Part shown: positions 8,043 through 18,247 of the stretch, one piece after another
How positions within the stretch are numbered: the stretch's first letter is position 1
Layout of the letters: every line of letters starts with the position of its first letter
Assembly: GCF_016909075.1 (NCBI RefSeq)
Contig: NZ_JAFBFC010000005.1
Coordinates: 235,459-299,458 of the forward strand
Direction of reading: 5' to 3'
Length of the DNA stretch: 64,000 bases
Origin: Priestia iocasae
GTDB lineage: Bacteria; Bacillota; Bacilli; Bacillales; Bacillaceae_H
Made by a program: the position numbers and the translations under genes
Notes under the pieces: generated by a model
What the model saw: the letters and a program-made list of their open reading frames with translations, nothing else
Databases searched by the model: none
Told to the model about the DNA's origin: nothing

Positions 8043-11030
8043 CTATATTCCCATTTTGAATTTTTCATAGCTATTAGCGAGCTTGTATGTGACCCCGTTC
8101 TCCAATGCCGCAAAGTGCTTCCGACCACATGTGATCTTCCCATCTTCTTTCAATCGCAGATCCTCCTGGTCAGTGCTCCCCTTTGTTTCAACAACGAAAA
8201 ATAGAGTTTCTACTCCATCTTTTTCAACCAACACTGCCCAGTCAGGGTTATAATTGCCCAGCGGTGTATCTATTACAAATGATGAAGGGAGCTTAACAAA
8301 CAACTTAACGTCTTCATCATTGTTAAGCTTTTCTGCAAATGCTCGCTCCACATTGGAATCATAGCGAATATAGTTATAGATAGATTTATCATGTGACACT
8401 TCGACTGCATTAGCCTTCATGTAACCGACAAGCTCTTGATGCTCGAATAAAGATTGTTGATAAAATGCATGGTCACCTATACGCTCATATTTAATGCCAT
8501 CCACAATTAACTTCTTCTTTTCTCTGTTAATGATTTTCATCACAGCTTCCATGAATGCTTGTGGATTTTTTTCAAAGTCTTTCAAGCGTTTGGAGCCAAT
8601 TAAGATGTCAACAAGTGTACGTCTTTTAAGGTTGGTCTGTTCCTGTAAATAACGGAGGATGTCTGGCAGACGCCGTTTCTCTTCAAGCGCTTCATATACA
8701 CGCATAGTCTGCCCTTCACCAGACACCCCTGATTGGTCCACTTTCAATAGGGCGTTTTCTCGTTTAATTTTCCTTGCCTTAAATGCATCCAGCTTTTGTA
8801 TCGCATCTATACAACGGCTCTTAAGTGTATCGGAGTCCAAATCTACTGAGTAAGTCGTTTTGTATTTTATCTGGTTCCACAGTTGATTAAACTCGTCGCT
8901 TAGGAGAACTTCTTTATTCAGCTTAATATCCACTTCGTCTTTCTTATTGAAGATTGGCAGCTTCTTTATGGAACTTCTTATGATTCTTTCAATATCCTGC
9001 TTTATTTCCTTAAATTCATCTGGAACATCGAAAGTTTCAGCTGCAATTGCTTCCTTCAGCTTGTTCTCAACTTTTCCTTTTTTATCAAGGAATTTTTCTT
9101 TAACAAGGAAGGAATACACTTTGGTAGAATAGTCATAGCCTATTTCCTTGGACTCTCCAGTGACCTCATCTGTCAAAGTAATTGAAGAGAAAGATTGTTC
9201 TTCAAGGTATCCAAACTTAACACCTGTCTCATCTTCCATTTCCTTCTGAAGCGATTCTGCAAATTGTTGGTACGATTCATTTGCTATTACTGTGAGGACA
9301 TTGATATTTTCATCATATTGTCTTTGTCCATCTTGATTCACAGATAAGCGCAATCCACGACCAATTTTTTGCCGCTTAGTAAAAGGGTCCTTGGTTTCAA
9401 CTAAAGTGCATATTTGGAAGACATTTGGGTTATCCCATCCTTCTTTAAGGGCAGAGTGGGAAAAGATAAATCGCAACGGCGTCTCAAAGCTTAGTAGCTT
9501 TTCTTTTTCTTTCATGATGAGTTCAAATGCTGATTCATCATCTTTATTCGACCGCAGGCTGCCATCTTTCGCAACTTTACTGTCTTTATAGTTTCCACTC
9601 TTATCCTTTGAAAAGTATCCGTCATGAACCTCTTCAGCACTTTGGTTCGAAATATACTGGTCTTCTTCAAAGAGCGATCGATATTTAGGTAACCTAATAA
9701 GGGAAGCATACTCTTCTTCAAAAATTTCGGCATACTTTCCTTTTTGCCAAGGTTGTCCTTTTGGATAAACTCGATAGTTTTCTACTTTGTCTATAAAGAA
9801 AAGAGTAAGTACTTTGATTCCTTGGTAGACAAGCCTTTTTTCCTTATCCAAATGAGTGCGAATAGCTTCTCTTATTTGATATCTCTTAAGCAGATCATCA
9901 TCAATACCACCAATTGATTCTCCTAGTTTCAATGCCTTACCGTTTTCAAATTCAACCATTTCGTTTCCAGTATAACAATCGATACCTTCTACAATATATC
10001 CACGGTAGAGTTCCCGCTCACCAGATAATAGATATAAGTTGTTCTTATTGTTAGGATTTATTTCTTTTTTCACCCTGGTAACAGAACCATTTTTCTTTTT
10101 CTCATCTATTTCCACAGTGGCCTTATATCCGTTTGTATTGGAGACACTCAACAGCTTAATGTATGGGTCGTTATAGTCGTCATCAGAATTGACGGATAGT
10201 ACTTCAATTTTCTTAACAAGCTTCTTCTCATAAGCATCAACGGGGTCTAGCTTGTACATTAGATTGTATGTGTCCCTATGAGTAGCAGAATACCGCAATT
10301 TACAAAGTGGTTTTAATGAAGCGATAGCTTCCTTTGCTTTATCAGTGTTATCAACACTTTGTGGCTCATCAATTATAACGATAGGGTTTGTTTCTTGAAT
10401 AAATTGGATAGGCTTTTTGCCATTCATTGTGTCTCTTTCACGGTGAATAAGGTTAGCCTTGTTTTCCTTTTCTGGGTCATCAAAGCTTTTCTTAAAGGCG
10501 TCAATATTAATAATCATTACTTCAATATTGGAGCTTGTTGCATATTCACGTACCTGTTCCAGTTTGGAAGAATCATATTTAAAGTAGTTACAATGCTGCC
10601 CAGGATACTCGTTTGCAAAATGCTCTTCTGTCATCTGCAACGATTTGTATACCCCTTCACGAATTGCCACACTAGGCACAACAATGATGAATTTTGAAAA
10701 ACCATACATTTTATTTAACTCAAAAATACTTCTAGTATAAACGTATGTTTTTCCCGTTCCTGTTTCCATCTCGACTGTAAAGTTCCAGTCTTGAATACTT
10801 GTACTCTTTTTAAGATGATTTCTCACCTGTACCTTTTGAACATTTTCAAGAACTTCCGTTTCAGACAACTCCAGCTTGTTTCCGATTCCTAGCTCTGTAA
10901 TTTCTTGTCCGACAATATCGCCCATACTAACGGTAAAGTTAGACACTTTTACTGTTTGGCCTTCAAAGATATCCGTAATGGAATGAATGGCATCAAGCTG
11001 ATATTGTTGTTCATCAAATTTAATCTTCAT
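8043..11030 (-). CDS. Type III restriction enzyme, Res (helicase-nuclease) subunit
   Basis: 995 aa, normal length for Res. Superfamily 2 motifs: METGTGKT (88-95, Walker A), IIDEPQSVD (DEAH-equivalent, DEPQ form), LRYSATH (motif III), and QKIGRGLRL (motif VI). The C-terminal ~90 residues carry NPDWAVL and FFVVETKG, the PD-(D/E)xK nuclease (D...E-x-K) that cuts DNA in type III enzymes. It starts 14 nt after Mod with a GGAG site, so Mod and Res are one operon. In known type III systems Res needs Mod for sequence recognition and cuts after ATP-driven sliding between sites. All key motifs look intact. Confidence 0.93.
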   Translation of the reverse strand: MKIKFDEQQYQLDAIHSITDIFEGQTVKVSNFTVSMGDIVGQEITELGIGNKLELSETEVLENVQKVQVRNHLKKSTSIQDWNFTVEMETGTGKTYVYTRSIFELNKMYGFSKFIIVVPSVAIREGVYKSLQMTEEHFANEYPGQHCNYFKYDSSKLEQVREYATSSNIEVMIINIDAFKKSFDDPEKENKANLIHRERDTMNGKKPIQFIQETNPIVIIDEPQSVDNTDKAKEAIASLKPLCKLRYSATHRDTYNLMYKLDPVDAYEKKLVKKIEVLSVNSDDDYNDPYIKLLSVSNTNGYKATVEIDEKKKNGSVTRVKKEINPNNKNNLYLLSGERELYRGYIVEGIDCYTGNEMVEFENGKALKLGESIGGIDDDLLKRYQIREAIRTHLDKEKRLVYQGIKVLTLFFIDKVENYRVYPKGQPWQKGKYAEIFEEEYASLIRLPKYRSLFEEDQYISNQSAEEVHDGYFSKDKSGNYKDSKVAKDGSLRSNKDDESAFELIMKEKEKLLSFETPLRFIFSHSALKEGWDNPNVFQICTLVETKDPFTKRQKIGRGLRLSVNQDGQRQYDENINVLTVIANESYQQFAESLQKEMEDETGVKFGYLEEQSFSSITLTDEVTGESKEIGYDYSTKVYSFLVKEKFLDKKGKVENKLKEAIAAETFDVPDEFKEIKQDIERIIRSSIKKLPIFNKKDEVDIKLNKEVLLSDEFNQLWNQIKYKTTYSVDLDSDTLKSRCIDAIQKLDAFKARKIKRENALLKVDQSGVSGEGQTMRVYEALEEKRRLPDILRYLQEQTNLKRRTLVDILIGSKRLKDFEKNPQAFMEAVMKIINREKKKLIVDGIKYERIGDHAFYQQSLFEHQELVGYMKANAVEVSHDKSIYNYIRYDSNVERAFAEKLNNDEDVKLFVKLPSSFVIDTPLGNYNPDWAVLVEKDGVETLFFVVETKGSTDQEDLRLKEDGKITCGRKHFAALENGVTYKLANSYEKFKMGI

Positions 11031-11044
11031 GTTACCACTCCTTT

Positions 11045-12886
11045 TTAAATCACTCTAATATCTTCTACACCATAACGCTTAAGGATTTGTTGGGCATTTG
11101 TACGTACTCTATCGTCTATAAACCCTTCATCATAGAATACAATTCGGGCTGGTTTTTCTTTTGCCATTTCTTCAATTTCATACAATGTTAAATCTCTTTC
11201 TAAACAAACTAGTAAGTAGCCTAATCCAATAGTAAATACAGTCTTTCCTGCAATTTTAGTTTCCTTAATTGGAACTGTTAAATCGATACCATATTTGAGT
11301 AAAACCTCGTATACAACATCTTCCTGAGAACGCCCCTCTTTTATTGGTTCAACGAAGTCAAGTAAGCTTCTTTCTAAATTTAGTGACTCTTCATCCCATG
11401 TTTTGAGGTTAGTTTCATCCAATTTAAAACATTTAAATCCACTGTCTATTTGCACCACACTATTATTGTGGATCTCATTTTTTATCTTCTCAGCTACACG
11501 TCGTATCCGTTCTTTACCTATTTCAGACATATTTAATGGTTTATTTAACAAAGTTAAAAAATCATATGCAGCTTTTTGATCTTTGTTTTTATCGTCCAAC
11601 AACTCAGGTAGTTGCACCAAAATAAATCTTCTACTTTGACCATCATCAATATTTTGTTGAAGAGTTGCATGTGCCGTTGAACCTGAACCAGCAAAAAAGT
11701 CTAGTATTATATCGTCATTTTTAGCATTAGATATTTGTATTAAATTTTTTATTAATTCAGTAGGTTTAGGATTACTAAATATATTTTTTACACCCATTAA
11801 TTCATATGTTTCATTATTTGCACCTTGATTATGACCGAAATCTTTTGCATCCCACCAGTTATTTGCACATTGTCCCTCTTCTTCTCGTTCAAACTTATAG
11901 TATTTTTTTCTTGGAGAACCATCTCCGTTCTTTGGAAAATATATTCTATTGTCATCTAACAACCTTTTATAATTACCATAATCCCCCATCCACTCTCCAT
12001 CATAAACTACACCTGTTGGTGTAGTAATTACATACTTAGACCCATTCTGATCAGAGCCAACTTTCCAAGGTTTTGATGCCCACTCTCCCCTTGGGTCATT
12101 GTCTGGATTACTAAATTCACCAGTAAGGCCGATTTTGCCAACTCCAGATGCTTTTAATTCTGATTTGTTTTTAGCATATACAATTATATGTTCCGCAACT
12201 AAACCAATCAGTTTTGTTTTATCGTTAGGTTGGTTATGTCTTCTTCTCCAGTGGATGTGACCTTCAAAATTTTCTTCTCCAAATATTTCATCACATATCT
12301 TCCTCAAATTGTGAATTTCTTTATCACTTATACTAATAAAGATTACACCGTCTTCTTTAAGGAGATTTTTTGCGATTTTTAATCTTGGATACATCATATT
12401 TAACCATTTAGTATGAAACCTGCCATATGTTTCGGGATTGGATTTCATATTTTCATTATTTTTTATTTTATAGTTTTTAAGATTATCAGAGTAATCATCT
12501 TCATATATGAAATCATTTCCTGTATTGTACGGAGGATCAATATATATCATTTTAACTTTATTCCTATACGAGTTTTGCAATACTCTAAGAACCTCGAGAT
12601 TATCGCCCTCAATATATAAATTTTGGGTATTACTCCAATTTACGCTTTCATCTTTACAAGGAAGAAGTGTACCCGTTGTTTGCTTTTGTGCTAGTTGAAT
12701 CGCTTCTGTTTTACCATTCCAGGTAAATTCATACCGTTCCTTTTCTTTTTCTACATTTTCACCAAGAGCAAGACGTAACCTATCAATATCGACTTTGTCT
12801 TCCGTAAATACTTCTGGAAATAATTCTTTTAGCTTTTCAATATTTTCTTGTACTACATTGAATGTTTTTCCTTCTAATTTCTGCAA
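11045..12886 (-). CDS. Type III DNA methyltransferase, Mod subunit
   Basis: 613 aa adenine-specific DNA methyltransferase of the beta class. The catalytic DPPYNTGNDF motif (about residue 117) comes first, then a variable target-recognition region, then the SAM-binding DFFAGSGSTAHA (about 395). It begins with TTG directly after the DUF4391 stop; GGAG lies 9 nt upstream and no ATG is close. It methylates the recognition sequence and guides Res. The middle, target-recognition part is visibly more A/T-rich than the ends, as expected when recognition domains are exchanged. It belongs to the four-gene operon with SNF2, DUF4391 and Res. Confidence 0.93.
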   Translation of the reverse strand: MQKLEGKTFNVVQENIEKLKELFPEVFTEDKVDIDRLRLALGENVEKEKERYEFTWNGKTEAIQLAQKQTTGTLLPCKDESVNWSNTQNLYIEGDNLEVLRVLQNSYRNKVKMIYIDPPYNTGNDFIYEDDYSDNLKNYKIKNNENMKSNPETYGRFHTKWLNMMYPRLKIAKNLLKEDGVIFISISDKEIHNLRKICDEIFGEENFEGHIHWRRRHNQPNDKTKLIGLVAEHIIVYAKNKSELKASGVGKIGLTGEFSNPDNDPRGEWASKPWKVGSDQNGSKYVITTPTGVVYDGEWMGDYGNYKRLLDDNRIYFPKNGDGSPRKKYYKFEREEEGQCANNWWDAKDFGHNQGANNETYELMGVKNIFSNPKPTELIKNLIQISNAKNDDIILDFFAGSGSTAHATLQQNIDDGQSRRFILVQLPELLDDKNKDQKAAYDFLTLLNKPLNMSEIGKERIRRVAEKIKNEIHNNSVVQIDSGFKCFKLDETNLKTWDEESLNLERSLLDFVEPIKEGRSQEDVVYEVLLKYGIDLTVPIKETKIAGKTVFTIGLGYLLVCLERDLTLYEIEEMAKEKPARIVFYDEGFIDDRVRTNAQQILKRYGVEDIRVI

Positions 12887-13651
12887 TTAGCACAACTCCT
12901 TAATTTGTTGTAATTGAGTATTGATTTGTTGTTCTTGTCGCTTTATCTTCATGTGCAAATCCATCTTTGCACCAAAATCAAGTTGCCCTTTCTGCTCCTG
13001 CTGCAATTGTTCAACTTCCTTACGATGTTTCTGAACATTACTAAATATGTTGACCGCTTCTTTGCGATTGTCTGAACTGGTTGGTATTGTCCCTATTAAC
13101 TGAATTAATTCTTCACATATTATCCATTGATGAATATCCTCGTAAATGCTATGTAGGTTTTCAAAAGATAAATATGAAACGACCAATGAGTTCAGTAAAT
13201 TGGAATATGCGGTATTTTCTTCCCTCGGGTTAAACCAGTCGGTAATGGTGGGTTGTTCGACAACAACTTTAGTCTTGTCATTTTTATTAAGTCTTTTGTG
13301 ACTGGTACTCAAAAGAATCTGACCTTCTGAAGAACCCACTATTAATACGACTGGATTAGGGATAGACTTATGAACAGCACCAATAATCCTATTTATATTT
13401 TTGTCCGTTCGAAGCTCAACGTATATCCATACTACTTCTGCATAATTGAATTCGTCATCTTGGTAGATTGGGATATTCATACTCTGTTGATTCATAACAC
13501 TTAATAGAAAAATCCCCTCTATCTGGGAAGTGAACATTTCCTTCTCGGTTGTGGAAAGGTCCGCTTGTGTAAAAAATGCTTTCTTTGGTATCTTACGGTT
13601 TAGCACAGCACGTTGAGGTATCTGCAACCGATTAATCAACCATTCCCTCAT
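12887..13651 (-). CDS. DUF4391-family protein of an extended type III RM operon
   Basis: 254 aa. The N-terminal two thirds look like a compact mixed fold with a WIYVELRTDKNI strand. The C-terminal ~45 residues are Gln/Lys-rich and predicted coiled coil. The sequence resembles the DUF4391 family, which I know mainly as a companion of type III Mod/Res and helicase genes; its function is not established. It starts 8 nt after the SNF2 stop and ends directly before the Mod TTG, so translation of all three is probably coupled. It may bridge helicase and methyltransferase. Confidence 0.72.
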   Translation of the reverse strand: MREWLINRLQIPQRAVLNRKIPKKAFFTQADLSTTEKEMFTSQIEGIFLLSVMNQQSMNIPIYQDDEFNYAEVVWIYVELRTDKNINRIIGAVHKSIPNPVVLIVGSSEGQILLSTSHKRLNKNDKTKVVVEQPTITDWFNPREENTAYSNLLNSLVVSYLSFENLHSIYEDIHQWIICEELIQLIGTIPTSSDNRKEAVNIFSNVQKHRKEVEQLQQEQKGQLDFGAKMDLHMKIKRQEQQINTQLQQIKELC

Positions 13652-13659
13652 TCCATCAC

Positions 13660-16600
13660 CTACTTTATCACTAAAAATGAGATTAATTCAAAGTCTTCCG
13701 AGGTTGTAGCTGTATCCTGTAAAAGACTAGAAATTCCGAGACTGAACAATGACTCCATACCTTGCTCTTCTACAATACCGAGAACAAATTCGACTGCCTT
13801 GTCTAGTAGATACTTGTAAGTAGACATGTCGTTCATATCCTCTGTTTCTTGTGCGAACTGATGAATCAACTCGTTGAACACGTCCCCTTGACCATTAGCA
13901 ACTTTACGGAAGAGATCCAGTATCTGCTTTGTCTTTAAATGTCCTAGTCGAACCTCTCCATCCATATTCATATACACCAGATAATATGGATAAAGTGCGC
14001 TTGTTTCTTTTACTGGTGCTGCTGCATTGCGTTGTTTGATGCAGAATATTACCCCTGGTTCGGTATCAGAAGACGGAGCCAACTGAAGCGATGTAACTGC
14101 ATGTAATCCTAGAGGGGCTGTCTCAACTTTCTTCTTATTGGTATCCATGTAATCAAGCAAATCCATTTTAAAGTCGTTCAGGGTCAAATCTGTGATAGAG
14201 ATTCCTCCAGAAATGTCTTCCAAATCAACAACCTCTTCTTGTAACTGCTTCAGTTGCTTTTTACGGTATTCCAAATCGTTCATTTGCTTCTTTTCATCGT
14301 ATTCTATTACGTTCTCTTCACCCGTTGCTGAAATATCAAGGAGTACCATTCTGCCACTGACACGTGCTTCTAAATTAATGTACTCATCAAGATCCATGTT
14401 CGGCCAGAAGTTCACCAGTTGGATAACATCATTCTTAGAGCCTAAACGATCGATTCGACCAAACCGTTGGATGATTCGGACTGGGTTCCAGTGAATGTCA
14501 TAATTAATAAGGTAATCACAGTCTTGCAGGTTCTGACCTTCCGAAATGCAGTCGGTAGCAATCAAAATGTCGATCTCATCCCGAATTTTGGAATCTATTT
14601 TACTTCTCTCTTTGGATACGGGTGAAAAGTGGGTTAAGATTGCGTTTAAATCTTTCTGGACTCCTTTGAGTGTGGTCTGATTGCCTCCAGAACCTGTTAC
14701 AAGGGCAGTATTTATCCCATGCTGTTTCGACACCCATTGTGATAACTCACCATATAAATAGCTTGCTGTGTCGGCAAAAGCTGTAAAAATTATGATTTTC
14801 TTATTTTCGCCATTGATGGGATGAAGGAGCTTATGGTCAATCATGGATTTAATCTTATTCAATTTGGCATCACGTGGAGCTTGAACTTTTGCTGATTCAA
14901 TCAGTAGCTGCTCAAGTTTCTCCTTATCATCATGTAAATCTTGCTTCCACTTAATGCGGTCGATATCTTGAAGGAGTACTTTTACTTTCGAACCTATTAG
15001 CATGTTTTCCACATCATCATCGTCAACATCGATTTCATTTATATTAATATCGGCATTGGAGTATTGCTGAATATTATCAAGCTTAAGTAACAGATCATCG
15101 ATTTTCCTCAAAAGAGAAGCTACTGTCATACCAAATGAGTGAATAGAGCTTTCCATCCTTTTAAGTAAGTTAACCCTCATTAAGTGAACTAGACTGCGTT
15201 CACGGTCAATTTGTTTAAATACTGAACCGCCTTTTACTTTCTTATCATATTTACGACTATACTCCTCTTGCTTTTCAGGCATTACATACTTTAATGGTGA
15301 GTACGCACTTAAATTTAATCTGTTAATGAGCTTATTGACTTCCTTTATTTTAGGGAACTCATTGTACTCATCAATATCGGCATATACATTACTTGGCTTT
15401 AATCGTTGTGGGAACTTCCCAATTTCGGACATATCATAGTATTTTTCGATATGTTTTCTTGAACGAGCGATGGTAACTGCATCAAGCAATTTGAAATAAT
15501 CAAAGTTCAACATTTCCAGGAGATTATCTGATTTTCGCTCTTCTTCATCTAACTTGAGCCATTTATTGAAAGAAAGTTGTGCTTTTCTTAACGTTTGTTC
15601 GATACTTTCAATACCTGCTGATTCCAGAGCTTCATCTTTACCTTCCGTAATAAAAGCAACTTGGTTTTTCAAATCATTCATTTTGTTATTTACAGGCGTC
15701 GCTGATAGCATTAAGACCTTTGTCTTAACACCTGCTTTAATGATTTGATTCATCAATCTGGAATAGCGAGTTTCCCTGTCATTTCTTGCCTGGTTATTCC
15801 TGAAATTATGTGATTCATCAATAACAACTAAATCGTAGTTACTCCAGTTCACAGTAGACAAATTAATATCCCCTGACAAACCGTCTGTACGACTCAAATC
15901 GGTATGATTTAACACATCGTAGTTGAAGCGATCAGTAGAGAGGACATTCCTCTTATCATTTTGAGTGTAAATCAGCCAGTTTTCTCTTAATTTTTTGGGG
16001 CACAAGACGAGTACTCGGTCATTTCTTAACTCGTAGTACTTAATAACAGCCAGGGCTTCGAACGTCTTCCCCAAACCTACACTATCTGCAATGATACAAC
16101 CGTTATGCTTTTCCAATTTATCGATAGCTCCGAGAACACCATCTTTTTGGAACTTATAAAGCTTATTCCAGATTGTGGTGTCTTTAAAGCCTGTTTTTGA
16201 TTTTACAATCGCATCCTCATCGAATTCTTCCAGGTAGTCACTGAAAATATTATATAGCGTGACATAGTAAAGAAACTCTGGAGAGTGATTTTCATAAATT
16301 GCTGCGATTCTTTCCAGCACTTCCTCTTTTACCTCTTCAACGATAGCATCGTTCTTCCACACTTCATTGAACCACTGAATATACTGCTTTGTAGATAGAG
16401 GTTCGTCCATTAGTGAATTCATATGAAGACTGGGTGAGTATGTATAGCCTAACCCGCTGCTGGTAAAATCCGAGCTTCCTTGAATAGCCACAGATGAACC
16501 ATCTTTATTTTCAATATGGAACAAGCGATTCTGTGTTAATGGTGATGTCAAGGACTTCATCTTTACTTTTGAACTTATCCAATCAGCACATTCTTTAGCG

Positions 16601-16902
16601 ATTTTCGCCTGTGTAAGTTCATTCCGCATCTTAATTTCGAGTTCTGAACCAGACAACTTTTTCTCTCGATCTGACTTATCAATGTCTGTAGTGCCTTGTG
16701 TATGTTTTTCTGAAGTAAAGGTAGGGTCGATAAATAAAAACCGTACCTCATTCACCTTCATTAATTCCTTCTTTAAAGCCTTGAACGCATATATCGTAAA
16801 GTAGGATGACATGATCGCTACCTTGGCATCTTTTTTAAAATATGGTTTCAATGCATCTCCCACAATACCAGACCTTTTGTTATCTAACATTTTTCCTATC
16901 AT
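13660..16902 (-). CDS. SNF2-type helicase with degenerate N-terminal phospholipase-D-like domain
   Basis: 1080 aa. Residues ~1-165 resemble a PLD nuclease domain: RLFHIENKDG with His129 and the GSSDFTSSGL strand are recognisable, but the HxK lysine is replaced by Glu, so this half may be inactive. Walker A ADSVGLGKT (272-280), DESH (362-365), LSATPVNN, and the C-terminal ATDCISEGQNLQ and QRFGRIDRLGS motifs define a complete SNF2/RapA-like translocase. First gene of the operon with DUF4391, Mod and Res. A helicase-methylase-ATPase set of this kind recalls the proposed Hma defence system, from memory and unverified; it could also be a type III enzyme with accessory helicase. Confidence 0.87.
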   Translation of the reverse strand: MIGKMLDNKRSGIVGDALKPYFKKDAKVAIMSSYFTIYAFKALKKELMKVNEVRFLFIDPTFTSEKHTQGTTDIDKSDREKKLSGSELEIKMRNELTQAKIAKECADWISSKVKMKSLTSPLTQNRLFHIENKDGSSVAIQGSSDFTSSGLGYTYSPSLHMNSLMDEPLSTKQYIQWFNEVWKNDAIVEEVKEEVLERIAAIYENHSPEFLYYVTLYNIFSDYLEEFDEDAIVKSKTGFKDTTIWNKLYKFQKDGVLGAIDKLEKHNGCIIADSVGLGKTFEALAVIKYYELRNDRVLVLCPKKLRENWLIYTQNDKRNVLSTDRFNYDVLNHTDLSRTDGLSGDINLSTVNWSNYDLVVIDESHNFRNNQARNDRETRYSRLMNQIIKAGVKTKVLMLSATPVNNKMNDLKNQVAFITEGKDEALESAGIESIEQTLRKAQLSFNKWLKLDEEERKSDNLLEMLNFDYFKLLDAVTIARSRKHIEKYYDMSEIGKFPQRLKPSNVYADIDEYNEFPKIKEVNKLINRLNLSAYSPLKYVMPEKQEEYSRKYDKKVKGGSVFKQIDRERSLVHLMRVNLLKRMESSIHSFGMTVASLLRKIDDLLLKLDNIQQYSNADININEIDVDDDDVENMLIGSKVKVLLQDIDRIKWKQDLHDDKEKLEQLLIESAKVQAPRDAKLNKIKSMIDHKLLHPINGENKKIIIFTAFADTASYLYGELSQWVSKQHGINTALVTGSGGNQTTLKGVQKDLNAILTHFSPVSKERSKIDSKIRDEIDILIATDCISEGQNLQDCDYLINYDIHWNPVRIIQRFGRIDRLGSKNDVIQLVNFWPNMDLDEYINLEARVSGRMVLLDISATGEENVIEYDEKKQMNDLEYRKKQLKQLQEEVVDLEDISGGISITDLTLNDFKMDLLDYMDTNKKKVETAPLGLHAVTSLQLAPSSDTEPGVIFCIKQRNAAAPVKETSALYPYYLVYMNMDGEVRLGHLKTKQILDLFRKVANGQGDVFNELIHQFAQETEDMNDMSTYKYLLDKAVEFVLGIVEEQGMESLFSLGISSLLQDTATTSEDFELISFLVIK

Positions 16903-17196
16903 CCTTACACCTCCAAAAAATAAAAATATAACTATTCTACTACTTTTATTCTACAAGACTTTCTATCAAGGATAAATCAATTTTACAAAAATAGTAATCT
17001 CTATTCTAACCGATTTGTAATATGTAAAAAAATGTAAACCTTATATAGTGAAAAATATTGAAATTTTTTGACCCCAGGCAATGTATTGTATGAAAGGTTT
17101 GTACGTTGATTGGTGCCCACCCGTTCCTTCGAAAGGAGGTGAAGCTTCTGTTGCCATCAAGAAGGAACGATTAACTATTGAAAGGAGGTGAGTCAA
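16903..17196. promoter_or_regulatory. Divergent intergenic region between cargo and mobility genes
   Basis: A/T-rich gap between the leftward SNF2 operon and the rightward small-gene operon; it must hold both promoters. I could not place convincing -35/-10 pairs with normal spacing. Two strong ribosome sites (AAAGGAGGTGAAG near 17135 and AAAGGAGGTGAG at 17181) lie in its right part. Confidence 0.5.
17090..17191 (+). CDS. Possible 33-aa leader or micro-ORF
   Basis: ATG at 17090 opens a 33-codon frame containing VDWCPPVPSKGGEAS. It ends TGA inside the ribosome site of the next gene. No good ribosome site precedes it, and the frame contains a second strong ribosome-site sequence, so it may instead be untranslated leader. 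The stop overlapping the next gene's site would allow translational coupling. Low confidence. Confidence 0.25.
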   Translation: MKGLYVDWCPPVPSKGGEASVAIKKERLTIERR

Positions 17197-17427
17197 ATGG
17201 AAAAGCAGCATAAAAATACTGTAAAGTCATTAATTGTTAAGAATGGTTACTGGACTGGCTTTCTTGTAGCTAACAAAGTGAATCCTGTTCATGTTAAGGG
17301 TTGTTGGCAATTAGGATTTAGAGTAAAGGTATCTAGCATAGAAGAACTTGATAAAGCCATTAATAGGTTTGCGTACTACAACTGTAATCGTGAATTAGGG
17401 AATCGTGTATCCTTCTATAAAAAGTAG
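17197..17427 (+). CDS. Small hypothetical protein of the mobility module
   Basis: 76 aa, basic. ATG at 17197 follows AAAGGAGGTGAG; a nine-base-longer GTG reading would start inside that site and is unlikely. It contains an aromatic GYWTGFLVANKV segment and a SSIEELDKAINRFAYYNCN helix. No recognised family. It precedes the possible annealing protein by 46 nt, in the same direction, so they are probably co-transcribed. Confidence 0.65.
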   Translation: MEKQHKNTVKSLIVKNGYWTGFLVANKVNPVHVKGCWQLGFRVKVSSIEELDKAINRFAYYNCNRELGNRVSFYKK

Positions 17428-17473
17428 AAGGCTTTTCTTGTAAGGAAAATCGAAATGTGGGAGTGAACTTACA

Positions 17474-18202
17474 ATGCTTGGAGAAAATGGTGTCTATCGT
17501 AATGTGATACCCATTAGGGAAAGAAATGTAAAAGTGAGTCTAGTACCAAGTCTAGCTATCTCCTTAGCTGAAGCTAAAGAAAGAATAGATCTGCTAGAGC
17601 AATTTGTAAAAGAAATGATGAAAAAAGGCTTGGATTACGGAATGATTGAAGGCTTTCGGAAGCCCACGCTTTTAAAACCTGGGGCAGAGAAGCTTTGTGA
17701 CATCTTCGGTTTTTCCAAACATGTAGACATTATTAACCGTATGGAAAACTGGGAGAAAGGAATTTTTGCTTATGAAGTGAAAGTGACTCTAGTTAGCAAA
17801 CAAACAGGTTATATGGAAGCAGAAGGGATTGGGACTTGCAACAACAAAGAACAACCTTTTATTGACCAAGACCCTTTTAGCCTTGTAAATACACTACTTA
17901 AGATGGCTAAGAAAAGAGCGTTGATTGATGCTGTACTCTCAGCTACAAGAGCAAGTGGACTATTTACACAAGATATTGAGGACTTATCTATGGAGAACCC
18001 AATAAACAAAGGAGGTGAGGCACCAGCCACTGATAAGCAACTACTAATGATTTTCAGAACAGTATCAGAGTTGAATATGCGTCCAGAAGTCGCAAAAGAA
18101 ATGATGCAAATGATGTTTCAAGTTGATCACAGCACTAAGCTCACAAAACAACAAGCATCCTCTTTCATACAAGACTTGTTACTGTTGAAAATCAAACCTT
18201 AA
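17474..18202 (+). CDS. Mobile-element protein, possible single-strand annealing protein
   Basis: 242 aa. Conserved-looking segments: YGMIEGFRKPTLLKPGAEKLCDIFGF (~57-82), a YEVKVTLVSKQTGYMEAEGIGTCNN strand pair, and NTLLKMAKKRALIDAVL with SGLFTQDIEDL after it. The beta-strand block followed by a basic helix recalls Rad52/Sak/Erf-like recombinases, and similar proteins occur in phages and integrative elements, but I cannot name the family with certainty. A tail of ~70 residues may be an interaction domain. RadC-like and recombinase genes nearby support a DNA-metabolism role. In-frame upstream codons were rejected for ATG at 17474. Confidence 0.5.
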   Translation: MLGENGVYRNVIPIRERNVKVSLVPSLAISLAEAKERIDLLEQFVKEMMKKGLDYGMIEGFRKPTLLKPGAEKLCDIFGFSKHVDIINRMENWEKGIFAYEVKVTLVSKQTGYMEAEGIGTCNNKEQPFIDQDPFSLVNTLLKMAKKRALIDAVLSATRASGLFTQDIEDLSMENPINKGGEAPATDKQLLMIFRTVSELNMRPEVAKEMMQMMFQVDHSTKLTKQQASSFIQDLLLLKIKP

Positions 18203-18247
18203 TGGAGGTGAGAATGTATGGAATCAGTTAATACCTTGAATCAATGA

